The notes beneath the pieces are model-generated. The model did no database searches. It worked only from the letters and a program-made list of their open reading frames with translations, and had not been told where the DNA came from. 64,000 nt of DNA, taken from Thermococcus sp. JdFR-02 (GTDB lineage: Archaea; Methanobacteriota_B; Thermococci; Thermococcales; Thermococcaceae). The position numbers and the translations under genes are program-made. Location: the NCBI GenBank assembly GCA_002009975.1, contig MTLP01000042.1, positions 62,001 through 126,000 on the forward strand, given 5' to 3'. Shown in pieces: positions 18,623 through 28,501 of the stretch; position 1 is the stretch's first letter, and each line of letters opens with the position of its first letter.

Positions 18623-18642
18623 AATTACATAATTATGCAATT
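18623..18642. repeat. 20-base palindrome-like element, copy 1
   Basis: AATTACATAATTATGCAATT lies about 40 bases upstream of the cyclic diphosphoglycerate synthetase start. It matches a second copy at 45544-45563 in 18 of 20 positions and is close to an inverted repeat of AATTGCAT. It is either an operator shared by two operons or AT-rich promoter coincidence. Confidence 0.4.
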
Positions 18643-18678
18643 ATTTAATTAAATTAAAATTCATGGTGGTGGGAAAGT

Positions 18679-19986
18679 ATGAGAGTAGTTTTGATTGATG
18701 GAGAGCATTACGTAGATGTTAACAAGTGGGCTATCAAAAAGCTCGGCAATGTTTGTTGTGCAATATTTATAGGGGGAACAGAGAAAATAGGAGACTTTAA
18801 AGAGGTAGAGAGGAAACTCGGTGTTCCCGTTTATTTTGGAGAGAATTACCTAAGAGTAATTGAAGAGATTGTCCAAAGATATGCTGTTGAAGAAGTCGTT
18901 GATTTAAGTGATGAGCCTATAGTAAATTATGAAGATCGCTTTAGAATTGCAAATTTGCTCATGAAATATGGTGTTACCTACAGAGGTGCCGACTTTGAGT
19001 TTAAACCTAAAAAGATGAGGAAACTTTTGAATAAACCAAGTATAGCGATAATTGGCACTGGAAAGAGAGTAGGAAAAACGGCAATTAGCGGTTTTGTTGC
19101 TAGAACTCTAAAAGAAGTTTGCGACTTAGTGATAATCACTATGGGGAGGGGAGGTCCAGAAAAGCCTGAGATTGTTGAGGGTGATAAGTTTGAAATAACC
19201 CCAGAATTTTTGCTCAAAATAGCTGAAAAAGGAAAGCATGCCTCATCGGACCATTTTGAAGATGCTCTAACTTCTAGAGTTTTAACAATTGGATGCAGAA
19301 GATGTGGAGGGGGAATGGCAGGCTTTAGCTTTTTTGATATCGTTGAGGAGGGAGTAAAGATAGCGAATAAGTTAGACAAAGACTTGGTGATTTTGGAGGG
19401 AAGTGGAGCAACTTTTCCCGCTGTTAAAGCTGATAAATATATAACAGTTGTTGGAGCTAATCAAAAGCTTGAATTCATTAGAGGTTACTTTGGACCTTTT
19501 AGAATTGGCTTAGCAGATTTGGTTGTAGTTACAATGGCGGAAGAACCTATGGCTAGTGAAGAGAAGGTTAGCAAAGTTAAGAAAGCAATCAGAGAGATTA
19601 ATCCTAATGCAGGCATTCACACAACTATTTTTAGACCAAGACCTTTAGGAGATATCAAAGGAAAAAGGATAGCCCTGATAATGACAGCTCAAAAAGAGGC
19701 TGTTGAAAAGGTTGCAAAATATCTAGAAGAAACTTACAATGTTGAGATAGTTGGAACAAGTTCGCATTTAGCAAATAGACCAAAACTGAGGGAAGATTTA
19801 AAGCGCTTTAAAAATTATGATGCCGTTTTAGTCGAGTTAAAGGCTGCTGCTGTTGATGTCGTGACAAAGGAAGCTTTGAATCAAGGAAAAGAAATAGTCT
19901 ACATGGACAATGAGCCAATTAACGTTGATGGGAAAGATTTGGGGAAAGCCGTGATAAGGCTTTGGGAGGAGTTGAAGCAACCTTAA
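18679..19986 (+). CDS. cpgS: Cyclic 2,3-diphosphoglycerate synthetase
   Basis: A 435-residue ATP-dependent enzyme that cyclises 2,3-diphosphoglycerate to the thermoprotective solute cDPG known from methanogens; Thermococcales carry homologues. A P-loop GTGKRVGKT is near residues 122-130 and a CRRCGGGMAGFSFF segment near 212-225. The GGTGGTGGGAAAG leader fits the ATG at 18679. Whether the organism makes cDPG is not shown by sequence. The TatD gene follows on the same strand. Confidence 0.85.
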   Translation: MRVVLIDGEHYVDVNKWAIKKLGNVCCAIFIGGTEKIGDFKEVERKLGVPVYFGENYLRVIEEIVQRYAVEEVVDLSDEPIVNYEDRFRIANLLMKYGVTYRGADFEFKPKKMRKLLNKPSIAIIGTGKRVGKTAISGFVARTLKEVCDLVIITMGRGGPEKPEIVEGDKFEITPEFLLKIAEKGKHASSDHFEDALTSRVLTIGCRRCGGGMAGFSFFDIVEEGVKIANKLDKDLVILEGSGATFPAVKADKYITVVGANQKLEFIRGYFGPFRIGLADLVVVTMAEEPMASEEKVSKVKKAIREINPNAGIHTTIFRPRPLGDIKGKRIALIMTAQKEAVEKVAKYLEETYNVEIVGTSSHLANRPKLREDLKRFKNYDAVLVELKAAAVDVVTKEALNQGKEIVYMDNEPINVDGKDLGKAVIRLWEELKQP

Positions 19987-20026
19987 ACTTTTAAGCTCTT
20001 TTCTCAACTTTCCTCTTGGTGGTCAA

Positions 20027-20791
20027 ATGATAGATTCACATGCTCATTTGGAATTCTTTAAGGAGGAAGAGAGAAAGGCAATTTTAGAGAGATGCAAAGA
20101 AGAAAGGGTTAAAGCTATTGTTGATTCGATAAGTGAATATAGAAAAAAGCATGTTTGGAAAAGTTGGAATATTTTAAGCCCTTATTTTGACTATGTTTAC
20201 CCTACAGTTGGATTTCATCCAAATGAAGCAAGAAGAGGAAACTGGGAAAAAGTCAAGAAAGTTGAAGAATTCATCCTTAAGCATAGGGATGAAATATTAG
20301 CCGTTGGGGAGATTGGCTTAGACTTTCATTATGCTAAAAGTGAGAAAGAGCGAGAAAATCAGAGAGCAATTTTTGAACATTTCTTAGACTTAGCTGTTGA
20401 ACTTAATTTGCCAGTTGTAATTCATGCAAGGAAAAGCGAGAGAGAAGTCTATGAGTTAGTTCAGAAGAAAGGAGTTTTGGGAATTTTCCATTCCTATGCT
20501 GGAGATGTTGATCTGGCAAAGGAAATACTCGAAAATGGTCACTACATTGGAATTAACACTGGGATAGTGTTTATCCCTGAGGTCTATGAAGTTGCAAAGG
20601 CTGTGGAGTTGGATAACATTTTAGTTGAGACAGATGCCCCATATATGAGCCCAGTTAAAGGAGAAAAGAACATTCCTTGTTATGTAAGAGTAGCAATTGA
20701 AAAGATTGCAAAATTAAAGGGGATCAGCTTTGAGGAAGTTGAGGAAATAACTGAAAGAAACACAATTAAGGCTTTTAACTTAAAAATTTGA
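20027..20791 (+). CDS. TatD-family metal-dependent hydrolase
   Basis: A 254-residue TIM-barrel hydrolase with the N-terminal DSHAHL metal ligands, GEIGLDFHY in the middle, VIHARKSE and the late ETDAPYMSP. The family includes 3'-5' deoxyribonucleases; activity on DNA is likely but unproved here. It leads into a small protein gene 10 bases downstream. Confidence 0.9.
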   Translation: MIDSHAHLEFFKEEERKAILERCKEERVKAIVDSISEYRKKHVWKSWNILSPYFDYVYPTVGFHPNEARRGNWEKVKKVEEFILKHRDEILAVGEIGLDFHYAKSEKERENQRAIFEHFLDLAVELNLPVVIHARKSEREVYELVQKKGVLGIFHSYAGDVDLAKEILENGHYIGINTGIVFIPEVYEVAKAVELDNILVETDAPYMSPVKGEKNIPCYVRVAIEKIAKLKGISFEEVEEITERNTIKAFNLKI

Positions 20792-20801
20792 GGTGGTAAA
20801 T

Positions 20802-21101
20802 ATGAAAGCTCTTGAAATCTTAGAGAATTTAAAGAAGCTCTGTGAAGAGCTTAATGAAGGTGCTTTAATCCAAAGGATTGACAGTTTTATAAAGCTCAAT
20901 GAGGGTTTAGAAACCAAGAAGGGCAAAGAATTTATTGAAGTCTCACTTTTAGGCTTTGCAGAAGGGATTTTAACAACCCTTAAAACCAAATATAAGAATG
21001 AGAAAATTTCAGAGCTTTTAGAGGAAACTAAAAAAGCCAGAGAAGAGCTTGAACAGAAGTTCAGAAGGGCAAAGATCCCTTATTTCGAAGGGCAAACTTA
21101 A
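20802..21101 (+). CDS. Small helical protein (possibly DUF3216)
   Basis: A 99-residue, nearly all-helical protein that starts at the ATG at 20802, behind GAGGTGG. The pattern (MKALEILENLKKLCEEL, then GFAEGILTTLK) is similar to what I recall of the Thermococcaceae family DUF3216. Function is unknown. It is the last gene of the TatD transcript and precedes a box C/D RNA. Confidence 0.65.
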   Translation: MKALEILENLKKLCEELNEGALIQRIDSFIKLNEGLETKKGKEFIEVSLLGFAEGILTTLKTKYKNEKISELLEETKKAREELEQKFRRAKIPYFEGQT

Positions 21102-21125
21102 AAAGAACTTAAGAGATATTACTAC

Positions 21126-21186
21126 AGGTGATGAGCTTCCTACGGACTGAGCCTTGGCAATGAAGAATACAGCCAGGGCTGAGTTC
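21126..21186 (+). ncRNA. Box C/D guide RNA candidate 2
   Basis: A near-canonical archaeal box C/D layout: C box GTGATGA at 21128-21134, a 12-base guide GCTTCCTACGGA, D' box CTGA at 21147-21150, a C'-like GCAATGA at 21157-21163, a second guide ending ACAGCCAGGG, and D box CTGA at 21179-21182. The 12-base spacing between C and D' boxes is the archaeal standard. The terminal stem is weak. The RNA ends against the stop codon of the convergent radical SAM gene. Targets were not determined. Confidence 0.85.
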
Positions 21187-22250
21187 TAAATCTTCTCTAA
21201 AATCTTTGGAACTTCTTCTGGCTCTAAAGCACTTTCAACTATGTAGCCTTTGTCAATTAAAATTTTATTGTAGAGTTTTTGTCTTTTCCAGCCATCTAAA
21301 GTCAAATCTCCATAGAACATCACTTCAGGGAGGATTATTAAACCTAAATCAACCTCTGGGAGTTTTTTAACTTCCCTCAATACATCCCGAGCCGTTAATA
21401 AACCAGCACTCCCAATATTTCCACCAAAGAACTCATTTTTAACCCTCACCACATTAAGCTTTGGAAAAAGCCTTTTAATTTCCGGATAAGCAAATTCACC
21501 AGTAAATATATAGGTTGGGAGTTCACATTCGACATCAAAGGGTTCTAATCTCGCAGTAAACTCTCCTAAAAGGGCTTGAAAAATTGGAGGGATAACGATC
21601 TTTATGCTAAGCTCTTTCTGCTTTTCCAAGGCAACTTTCTTAACAAACAAAAGCTCTTCTCTCCTTAAGGGTCTAATCTTGGACCATTTGGTAACTCCAA
21701 CAGGGAAGAGTCTAACTTCATGAACTCCAAGGTTATCTAAATCATCTAAAATCTCTCCAATATCATTGACGTTATATCCAGGAGTTAGGATTATATCGGC
21801 AATCATTCTAAAATGCTCCACTATTATTGGGATTAAATCTACAAGCTTTCCAGCATTTCTGTTGTTCATTAACCTCATTCTGACCTCTTTTTTAGTTGTA
21901 TGTAGGGAGATTTGAATTTCATCTAAACCAGCCTTATAGAGTGATCTTATTCTCTCCTCATTAAAGCGAACGTTTCCACTTGTATCTGTTACTCTAATCC
22001 ACAGATCAAAGTGTTCCCTCGCATAAGCTATTCTCTTTTCAATTTCTGGATCATTTAAAGTGTCATGCTTACTTGCCTTAAACACGATTTGGGGTGGATT
22101 TTGAGTTAGATAGCAGAAAACACAGTCATTGGCACAAGAACCAGCTTTCGAAGAAGGGGGGATAATTAATAAATCCTCCCTCTCATCTGTCATATCCAAC
22201 TCGTATTTTGTGATTTTTCTGAGTTTATAATCTTCAGTGAGCTCATACAT
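21186..22250 (-). CDS. DUF512-type radical SAM protein
   Basis: A 354-residue radical SAM protein with CX3CX2C (Cys39, Cys43, Cys46) in [11 protein letters not shown] and, in the C-terminal half, [19 protein letters not shown], which resembles the DUF512 domain of bacterial radical SAM proteins of unknown role. The substrate is unknown. The protein starts close to [20 protein letters not shown]; no better start is visible. Confidence 0.8.
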   Translation of the reverse strand: MYELTEDYKLRKITKYELDMTDEREDLLIIPPSSKAGSCANDCVFCYLTQNPPQIVFKASKHDTLNDPEIEKRIAYAREHFDLWIRVTDTSGNVRFNEERIRSLYKAGLDEIQISLHTTKKEVRMRLMNNRNAGKLVDLIPIIVEHFRMIADIILTPGYNVNDIGEILDDLDNLGVHEVRLFPVGVTKWSKIRPLRREELLFVKKVALEKQKELSIKIVIPPIFQALLGEFTARLEPFDVECELPTYIFTGEFAYPEIKRLFPKLNVVRVKNEFFGGNIGSAGLLTARDVLREVKKLPEVDLGLIILPEVMFYGDLTLDGWKRQKLYNKILIDKGYIVESALEPEEVPKILEKI

Positions 22251-22355
22251 ATCAGAACTGACGCATTAAACGACTAAAAGGATTTTCATGGATAAAATGT
22301 CCACTTTCAAAAAAGCAAAAAAGAATGAATGCAAAAATAAATCTGGGAGATAAGA

Positions 22356-22487
22356 ATGAGGAAACCTACTAAGCCTTTGAATTTTGAGTTTGTCTGCCCC
22401 TTCTGTGGATATAGAGCAAAAGATATGGAAGAGCTTAAGAGACATATCTTAGAAAAACACACCCTAAAAATGGATAAAAAACACTAA
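22356..22487 (+). CDS. C2H2 zinc-finger microprotein (43 residues)
   Basis: An ATG at 22356 preceded by GGGAGA opens a 43-codon frame ending at TAA 22485-22487. It encodes a classical C2H2 finger, CPFC at residues 14-17 and HILEKH at 30-35, with C-X2-C-X12-H-X4-H spacing, flanked by basic residues at both ends. Small archaeal C2H2 proteins are DNA- or RNA-binding candidates. It lies alone between the divergently transcribed radical SAM gene and the PPC-domain gene, and has been easy to miss because of its length. Confidence 0.8.
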   Translation: MRKPTKPLNFEFVCPFCGYRAKDMEELKRHILEKHTLKMDKKH

Positions 22488-22559
22488 AGAGAGTTAACTT
22501 TTATTAACACCACCCAAAAAGTTAAATCCTTGCTCAACTTATAGCTTTTGGGTGAGAAC

Positions 22560-22982
22560 ATGGAATACGAGTTAGGAAGAAGCTTTTTGCTAAGGGCTCC
22601 GGAAGATGCCGAGCTTGTGAGCTTTATAAACGAGTTTGCAGAAAAGAAAGGAATTAGAATGGGAATCTTCAATGTAATTGGTTCTCTGAAAAAAGCAAAA
22701 ATAGGATATTTTGATACAAATGAAGGGAAATACACGGTTATTGAGCTTAACGAGACCCACGAACTCATCGCAACAATGGGGAATATTAGCCTAAAGGATG
22801 GGAAGCCATTTGCTCACGTTCATGCAGTTCTTGGAGATGAAAAGGGAAATGCTAAAGGCGGTCATTTAGTTGAAGGGGTAATTTTTGTTGCTGAAATCTT
22901 TATCCAAGAGCTAATTGGCGAACCATTGGAAAGAAAACCTCAAGAGAGTGGCTTAGCTCTTTGGGATGAGGAAAGGACATAG
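22560..22982 (+). CDS. PPC-domain (DUF296) protein
   Basis: A 140-residue protein of the plant-and-prokaryote-conserved domain, with RMGIFNVIGSLKKAKIGYF and PFAHVHAVLGDEKGNAKGGH. In this family the conserved histidines (HVHAV and GGH) often bind a metal and the protein forms trimers; some relatives bind DNA. The ATG at 22560 has GGGTGAGAAC upstream. It ends one base before the convergent membrane protein. Confidence 0.85.
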   Translation: MEYELGRSFLLRAPEDAELVSFINEFAEKKGIRMGIFNVIGSLKKAKIGYFDTNEGKYTVIELNETHELIATMGNISLKDGKPFAHVHAVLGDEKGNAKGGHLVEGVIFVAEIFIQELIGEPLERKPQESGLALWDEERT

Positions 22983-23465
22983 TTAAGGTTTAAAGAATTT
23001 AAACAATAACAAAATCAGAGTCAACACTGCTAGAATAAAGCTATCACTAGAGAAAGCAATGTATTCACCTTTCGATTTGCTTGGATAGGCTGAAGAAAGC
23101 TTACTCTCAATTTTTATTTTTGGTAAGCTTCTAATTTCAATTTTTCCAGCTATCTTTATCCCAATGCCGAGTTTTTTAAAGGGATAAAATAGAGGAAGCA
23201 CACCGCTGAAAAGATCTAAAAGAAAGTGAAAGCAGAGCCCATATGTAAAATACCACAAATATTCCGATTTTGAGTAGAATGGGGCAAAGATGAATGGGAT
23301 TAAGAAGAATATGGAGTGAAAATAACTTCTGTGCTCCTCAAAGAACACGTCAAAATCTGGAGTTGTTGACCCAAGAACAACTAAAAAGACCTCTGTAAGT
23401 TGAAGCTCACCTTTAAGTGCAAAAATAAATAGCAGAGGAATTGTGACATGTTTTATTGGATCCAT
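22983..23465 (-). CDS. YdjM-like membrane-bound metal-dependent hydrolase (DUF457 type)
   Basis: A 160-residue membrane protein with motifs of the DUF457 group: HVTIPLLFIFAL, TTPDFDVFFEEHRSYFHS and YGLCFHFLLDLFSG, the His/Asp residues of which may bind metal. Four hydrophobic segments can be seen. The ATG at 23465 is preceded by GGGGAGA and replaces a longer frame from 23519. It is divergent from rfcS. Role unknown. Confidence 0.75.
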   Translation of the reverse strand: MDPIKHVTIPLLFIFALKGELQLTEVFLVVLGSTTPDFDVFFEEHRSYFHSIFFLIPFIFAPFYSKSEYLWYFTYGLCFHFLLDLFSGVLPLFYPFKKLGIGIKIAGKIEIRSLPKIKIESKLSSAYPSKSKGEYIAFSSDSFILAVLTLILLLFKFFKP

Positions 23466-23542
23466 TTTGCATCTCCCCAAATAATTTTTATATGATGGAA
23501 AAATAATAAACCTTAGCATCTTTGCGATAATGGGTGATAACT

Positions 23543-24538
23543 ATGGTAGAAGCAATAAAAGAAGCTGAGATAAAAGAAGTTAAGATCCTTGAAAAGCCCT
23601 GGGTTGAAAAGTATAGACCTAAAGTACTTGATGATATTGTTGGTCAAGACCACATAGTTAGAAGGTTGAAACATTACGCTAGAACAGGAACAATGCCTCA
23701 TTTACTATTTGCGGGACCTCCTGGTGTTGGTAAAACTACTGCAGCCCTTTGTTTGGCGAGAGAACTCTTTGGCGAGCATTGGGGACATAACTTCCTCGAA
23801 TTGAACGCCTCAGATGAGAGAGGCATCAACGTCATTAGAGAGAAAGTTAAAGAATTTGCCAGAACAAAGCCAATTGGAGCAGCGAGCTTTAAGATTATCT
23901 TCTTAGATGAGGCAGACGCTTTAACCCAAGATGCCCAACAAGCATTGAGAAGAACTATGGAAATGTTCTCAAATAACGTCAGATTTATCCTGAGCTGTAA
24001 CTACTCCTCAAAAATCATTGAACCAATACAATCAAGATGTGCAATGTTTAGATTTAGACCACTAAAAGACGAAGACGTTGCAAAGCGTTTGAGATATATA
24101 GCAGAACAAGAAAGATTGGAATTAACAGAAGAAGGATTGCAAGCTCTTCTTTATGTTGCTGAAGGCGATTTGAGGAGAGCAATAAATGTTTTACAAGCTG
24201 CGGCTGCCTTAGATATAGTAATCACAGATGAAAATGTATTTACAGTTGCAAGTAGGGCAAGACCTGAAGATGTAAGAGAGATGATGATCTTGGCTTTAGA
24301 GGGCAACTTCTTAAAGGCAAGGGATAAGCTTAGGGAAATTCTACTTAAGCAAGGACTTAGTGGAGAAGACGTTATAATTCAGATGCACAAAGAAGTGTTT
24401 AATTTGCCAATAAGTGAACCAAAGAAGGTTGCCTTAGCAGATAAGATTGGAGAATACAACTTTAGACTTGTTGAGGGAGCAAATGAGATGATTCAATTGG
24501 AAGCCTTGCTCGCTCAATTTACACTGCTCGGAAAGTGA
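23543..24538 (+). CDS. rfcS: Replication factor C small subunit
   Basis: A 331-residue clamp-loader ATPase that works with RfcL to place PCNA on DNA. Walker A is GPPGVGKTT, Walker B DEADAL, and the SRC arginine-finger motif is intact. The ATG at 23543 has GGGTGATAACT upstream. The gene carries no intein, unlike some Thermococcales. It is followed after 6 bases by rfcL. Confidence 0.97.
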   Translation: MVEAIKEAEIKEVKILEKPWVEKYRPKVLDDIVGQDHIVRRLKHYARTGTMPHLLFAGPPGVGKTTAALCLARELFGEHWGHNFLELNASDERGINVIREKVKEFARTKPIGAASFKIIFLDEADALTQDAQQALRRTMEMFSNNVRFILSCNYSSKIIEPIQSRCAMFRFRPLKDEDVAKRLRYIAEQERLELTEEGLQALLYVAEGDLRRAINVLQAAAALDIVITDENVFTVASRARPEDVREMMILALEGNFLKARDKLREILLKQGLSGEDVIIQMHKEVFNLPISEPKKVALADKIGEYNFRLVEGANEMIQLEALLAQFTLLGK

Positions 24539-24544
24539 TGATCT

Positions 24545-25999
24545 ATGCTACCATGGACCGAAAAGTATAGACCAAAGAGACTTAGTGAAATTGTAAATCA
24601 AAAACAGGCTTTGATAAAGATAGAAAATTGGATTAAGCAGTGGTCTCATGGAATGCCAAAGAAAAAAGCTTTACTATTAGCTGGTCCTCCAGGTAGTGGG
24701 AAGACTTCCACAGTTTATGCTTTAGCTAACGAGTACAAGTTTGAGGTAATAGAACTTAACGCCAGTGATGAGAGAACTTTTGAAAAGATCAGGCGTTATT
24801 TAGATGCAGCATATACATTGGATGTCTTTGGAAGAAGGAGAAAGCTAATCTTCTTAGATGAAGTTGACAACATGGAGCCAAGTGGAGCTTATGAGATAGC
24901 AAAGCTCATAGGAAAGGCTAGAAATCCAATCATAATGTCAGCGAATAAATATTGGAAAGTTCCGATGGATATTAGAAACAAAGTAGAGATTGTTGAATAT
25001 AAGCGTTTAACTCAAAGGGACATAGAAAGTGCTCTTTGGAGAATTGTGAAAGCTGAAGGTCTTTTTGCTCCTAAGGAGATTATTAAAGAGATAGCTAAAA
25101 GGGCTAATGGGGATTTAAGAGCAGCAATAAATGATCTTCAAAGTGCTGTGGTAAGCATAGAAGATGCTAAGCAAATCTTAGTTTATAGAGACTCGGAGAG
25201 GTCAATATTCCAAGCATTGGGCATGATCTTTGGCAGCGACAATGTGAAAAGGGCAAAGATGGCGCTTATGAACGTTGACAATACACCAGATGAAGTTCTA
25301 TTGTGGATAGAAGAAAATATTCCTTATATGTACTCAACCCCTGAAGAAATTGCTAAAGCTTATGATGCAATTAGTAGAGCAGACATTTATTTGGGAAGGG
25401 CTACAACAACAGGAAACTATGGGTTATGGAAATATGCCATAGATATGATGACGGGTGGAGTTGCTGTTGCTGGAACAAAGAAAAGAGGTTTCCTGAAGTT
25501 TTATCCCCCAAAGACTCTTAGAATGCTTAAAGATACAAAAGAAGAAAGAGGAATCAGGGATTCAATAATTAGAAAGATAATGAAGCAGATGCACATGAGC
25601 AAATTAGAGGCTATTGAAACGATGCAGATATTCAAGTCAATTTTCGAGAACAATTTAGATGCAGCAGCTCATATAGCTGTTTTCTTAGATTTGGGAGATA
25701 AGGAGTTAGAGTTTTTAGCTGGAAAAGAAAAAGCCCCTACAATTAAAGGGAAAATGCTTGCAATTCATAGGAAGCTTAGGAAAGAGGGTATTGAAATCAA
25801 AGCTGAAGTAGAAGAGGTTCCAAAGATTGAAGAGGAAGAAATGGTAGAGGAGGAGCTAAAAGAGAAAGAAAAAGGTGAAGAGGAAATAGAAGAAGCTGAG
25901 GAAGAGGTTAAAGAAAAAGAGAAGGCTAAAGAGGAAAAAGTCGAAGAAAAAGAAAAGAAGCCAAAGCAAGCAACCCTCTTTGACTTTATAAAGAAGTAG
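24545..25999 (+). CDS. rfcL: Replication factor C large subunit
   Basis: A 484-residue clamp-loader large subunit. The N-terminal AAA domain has Walker [10 protein letters not shown] and Walker B DEVDNM. A long acidic and lysine-rich region (about 415-470) leads to the C-terminal PCNA-interacting motif QATLFDFI (PIP box). It forms an operon with rfcS. Confidence 0.97.
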   Translation: MLPWTEKYRPKRLSEIVNQKQALIKIENWIKQWSHGMPKKKALLLAGPPGSGKTSTVYALANEYKFEVIELNASDERTFEKIRRYLDAAYTLDVFGRRRKLIFLDEVDNMEPSGAYEIAKLIGKARNPIIMSANKYWKVPMDIRNKVEIVEYKRLTQRDIESALWRIVKAEGLFAPKEIIKEIAKRANGDLRAAINDLQSAVVSIEDAKQILVYRDSERSIFQALGMIFGSDNVKRAKMALMNVDNTPDEVLLWIEENIPYMYSTPEEIAKAYDAISRADIYLGRATTTGNYGLWKYAIDMMTGGVAVAGTKKRGFLKFYPPKTLRMLKDTKEERGIRDSIIRKIMKQMHMSKLEAIETMQIFKSIFENNLDAAAHIAVFLDLGDKELEFLAGKEKAPTIKGKMLAIHRKLRKEGIEIKAEVEEVPKIEEEEMVEEELKEKEKGEEEIEEAEEEVKEKEKAKEEKVEEKEKKPKQATLFDFIKK

Positions 26000-26021
26000 C
26001 GCTCTCCTCCTACCGCAAACT

Positions 26022-26032
26022 TTATATTTGAT
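26022..26032 (+). promoter_or_regulatory. TATA element of tRNA-Val
   Basis: CTTTATATTTG lies about 30 bases before the tRNA 5' end, the usual place for a TATA box of an archaeal tRNA gene. Confidence 0.55.
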
Positions 26033-26055
26033 TTACAAGCCTAATACCTTTGGGC

Positions 26056-26132
26056 GGGCCCGTGGTCTAGCTGGTTATGACGCCACCCTTACGAGGTGGA
26101 GGTCCGGGGTTCGAATCCCCGCGGGCCCACCA
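26056..26132 (+). tRNA. tRNA-Val (anticodon TAC)
   Basis: Acceptor stem GGGCCCG (26056-26062) pairs with CGGGCCC (26122-26128). The anticodon stem CCACC/GGTGG encloses the loop CTTACGA, with TAC in positions 34-36, so it decodes valine GUA/GUG. The T-arm CGGGG-TTCGAAT-CCCCG is standard. The discriminator is A and the CCA end is encoded (26130-26132). No intron. Confidence 0.96.
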
Positions 26133-26197
26133 GCTGTTCTGAAAAATTTGCACAACTCTTTTAAAACACTCTTAGATATTGTGTTCGGTGGTGAGAG

Positions 26198-27973
26198 ATG
26201 AGAGTTGCGGTCATAGATTACGATAAATGTAACCCAGATAAGTGCGGTCATTTTTTATGTGCTAGGGTATGTCCCGTTAATAGAATGGGAGGAGAGGCTA
26301 TAATAATTGACGAGGAAAATTACAAGCCAATAATTCAAGAAGCCTCATGCACTGGTTGTGGAATTTGTGTTCATAAATGTCCCTTTAATGCGATAACGAT
26401 TGTGAACCTCCCAGAAGAGCTTGATGAGGATTGTGTTCATAGATATGGTGTAAATGCCTTTGTATTGTATCGCTTGCCTGTTGTTAAGAAGGGAACTGTA
26501 GTGGGTATCTTAGGTCCAAACGGTACAGGTAAGACAACTGCTGTTAGAATATTATCCGGAGAAATCATTCCAAACCTTTGTGGCTTTAATGATAGCTGGG
26601 ATAATGTAATTAAAGCTTTTAGGGGAAACGAACTTCAAAATTACTTTGAGAAGCTTAAGAATAGAGAAATTAAAACTGTTGTAAAGCCCCAATATGTTGA
26701 CTTAATTCCAAAAGCTGTTAAAGGAAAGGTCAGAGATTTGCTTAAGAGGGCAGACCAAAGGGGAATTTTGGATAAGCTGATTAAAGAGCTTGAGCTTGAA
26801 AACGTTTTAGATAGGGAAATACAGCATTTAAGTGGTGGAGAGTTGCAGAGAGTTGCTATAGCTGCTGCAATGGCAAGGGATGCGAGCTTTTACTTCTTTG
26901 ATGAGCCTTCATCCTACTTAGATATCAGACAAAGGCTTAAAGCTGCAAAGGCTATTAGGAGACTAGCTGAAGAGGAAAAAGCCGTCCTTGTAGTAGAACA
27001 CGATCTGGCTGTTTTGGATTACTTAAGCGATATTATTCACGTAGTCTATGGTAAACCCGGCGCTTATGGTATTTTCTCAATGCCAAAGGGAACTAGAGTA
27101 GGTATTAATGTGTTCCTCAATGGTTATCTTCCAGATGAAAATGTTAGATTCAGACCCTATGAGATAAGATTCACAAAGAAAAGCGAAAGAAAAAGCCAAG
27201 TGGGTGAAGTTTTAGTTGAGTATCCAGATTTGGTTAAAGATTATGGAGAGTTTAAGCTTGAAGTAGAAGGTGGGGAGTTGTACAAAGGAGAAGTCGTTGG
27301 AATTGTAGGTCCTAATGGTATCGGTAAGACCACCTTTGTTAAAATGCTTGCAGGAGTAGAAGAGCCAACACAAGGGAAAGTCGAGTGGGAGCTTGAGGTT
27401 AGCTACAAGCCTCAATACATCAAAGCAGATTATGAAGGGACTGTTTTTGAGCTTTTAAGCAAAATAGATGCTGCTAAACTTATGTCAAACTTCTATAAGA
27501 CAGAACTTTTAAACCCCTTAGGGATTCCTGATTTATATGATAGAAAGGTCGAAGAGCTTAGTGGTGGAGAACTGCAAAGGGTAGCAATAACGGCTTGTCT
27601 CTTAAGAGACGCTGACCTCTACTTAATTGATGAGCCATCAGCTTATTTAGATGTAGAACAAAGATTAGCGGTTTCGAGAGCAATTAGACACTTAATGGAG
27701 AAGAACGAAAAGACAGCATTGGTTGTAGAGCACGATGTTTTGATGATTGATTACATAAGTGATCGCTTAATGGTCTTTGAAGGAGAGCCAGGAAAGCATG
27801 GTAGAGCTTTGAAACCAATGGGGATGAGAGAGGGAATGAACCGCTTTTTAGCCAATATTGGAGTTACATTTAGGAGAGACCCAGAAACAGGAAGACCAAG
27901 AGCTAATAAAGAAGGAAGCGTTAAGGATAGGGAGCAAAAGGAAATTGGTGAATACTATTATGTTGAAACTTAA
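26198..27973 (+). CDS. ABCE1/Rli1-type ribosome recycling ATPase
   Basis: A 591-residue ABCE1 protein that splits ribosomes after termination with aPelota/aRF1. The N-terminal iron-sulfur domain has the ferredoxin motifs CNPDKCGHFLCARVCP and CTGCGICVHKCP. Two ATPase domains follow, with Walker A GPNGTGKTT and GPNGIGKTT and two LSGGELQRVAI signatures. Length and layout are standard. Confidence 0.97.
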   Translation: MRVAVIDYDKCNPDKCGHFLCARVCPVNRMGGEAIIIDEENYKPIIQEASCTGCGICVHKCPFNAITIVNLPEELDEDCVHRYGVNAFVLYRLPVVKKGTVVGILGPNGTGKTTAVRILSGEIIPNLCGFNDSWDNVIKAFRGNELQNYFEKLKNREIKTVVKPQYVDLIPKAVKGKVRDLLKRADQRGILDKLIKELELENVLDREIQHLSGGELQRVAIAAAMARDASFYFFDEPSSYLDIRQRLKAAKAIRRLAEEEKAVLVVEHDLAVLDYLSDIIHVVYGKPGAYGIFSMPKGTRVGINVFLNGYLPDENVRFRPYEIRFTKKSERKSQVGEVLVEYPDLVKDYGEFKLEVEGGELYKGEVVGIVGPNGIGKTTFVKMLAGVEEPTQGKVEWELEVSYKPQYIKADYEGTVFELLSKIDAAKLMSNFYKTELLNPLGIPDLYDRKVEELSGGELQRVAITACLLRDADLYLIDEPSAYLDVEQRLAVSRAIRHLMEKNEKTALVVEHDVLMIDYISDRLMVFEGEPGKHGRALKPMGMREGMNRFLANIGVTFRRDPETGRPRANKEGSVKDREQKEIGEYYYVET

Positions 27974-28035
27974 TCTCTTTTATTTTTAAGGCAAATCTTA
28001 ATTTACCTTAATGCCATATTTATTTGGGTGATTGC

Positions 28036-28425
28036 ATGAGTGGAGTGCAAATTTTCACTGAAAATGCTCCAAAGCCAATTGGACCTTATAGTCAGGCAAT
28101 ATTGGTTAAGAATCCAAAGAATTTGCTTTTTATAGCTGGACAGATTCCCATTAATCCCAAGACTGGTGAAATAGTTAAAGGAGACATAAAAGAGCAGGCA
28201 AGACAAGCAATTGAGAACCTAGTTGCAATTCTTAGAGAGTCTGGAGCAACCATTGACGATGTTGTTAAGGTGACTGTTTATCTAAAGGATATTAACGATT
28301 TCCAAGCCTTCAATGAAGTTTATTCAGAGTATTTTGGAAAGTCAAAACCGGCAAGGGCTGTTGTAGAAGTCTCAAATTTACCAAAGGGAGTAAAGATCGA
28401 AATAGAAGCAATTGCCGCTTTTTGA
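28036..28425 (+). CDS. ridA: RidA-family enamine/imine deaminase
   Basis: A 129-residue RidA/YjgF protein that hydrolyses reactive enamines such as 2-aminoacrylate. Matching parts are [29 protein letters not shown] and the C-terminal [26 protein letters not shown] with the conserved Arg and Glu. The ATG at 28036 is preceded by GGGTGATTGC. Confidence 0.92.
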   Translation: MSGVQIFTENAPKPIGPYSQAILVKNPKNLLFIAGQIPINPKTGEIVKGDIKEQARQAIENLVAILRESGATIDDVVKVTVYLKDINDFQAFNEVYSEYFGKSKPARAVVEVSNLPKGVKIEIEAIAAF

Positions 28426-28501
28426 CTAGTTAATTTAGCTTTTTATTTTTAGCAACATAAATGTTATAATGCACTCTTGATAATTTTCTTTTGTGATTAG
28501 A

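Noticed and set aside
23543-24538. Intein in rfcS or lonB
   Set aside because: Both proteins are collinear with intein-free family members, and the P-loops are uninterrupted.
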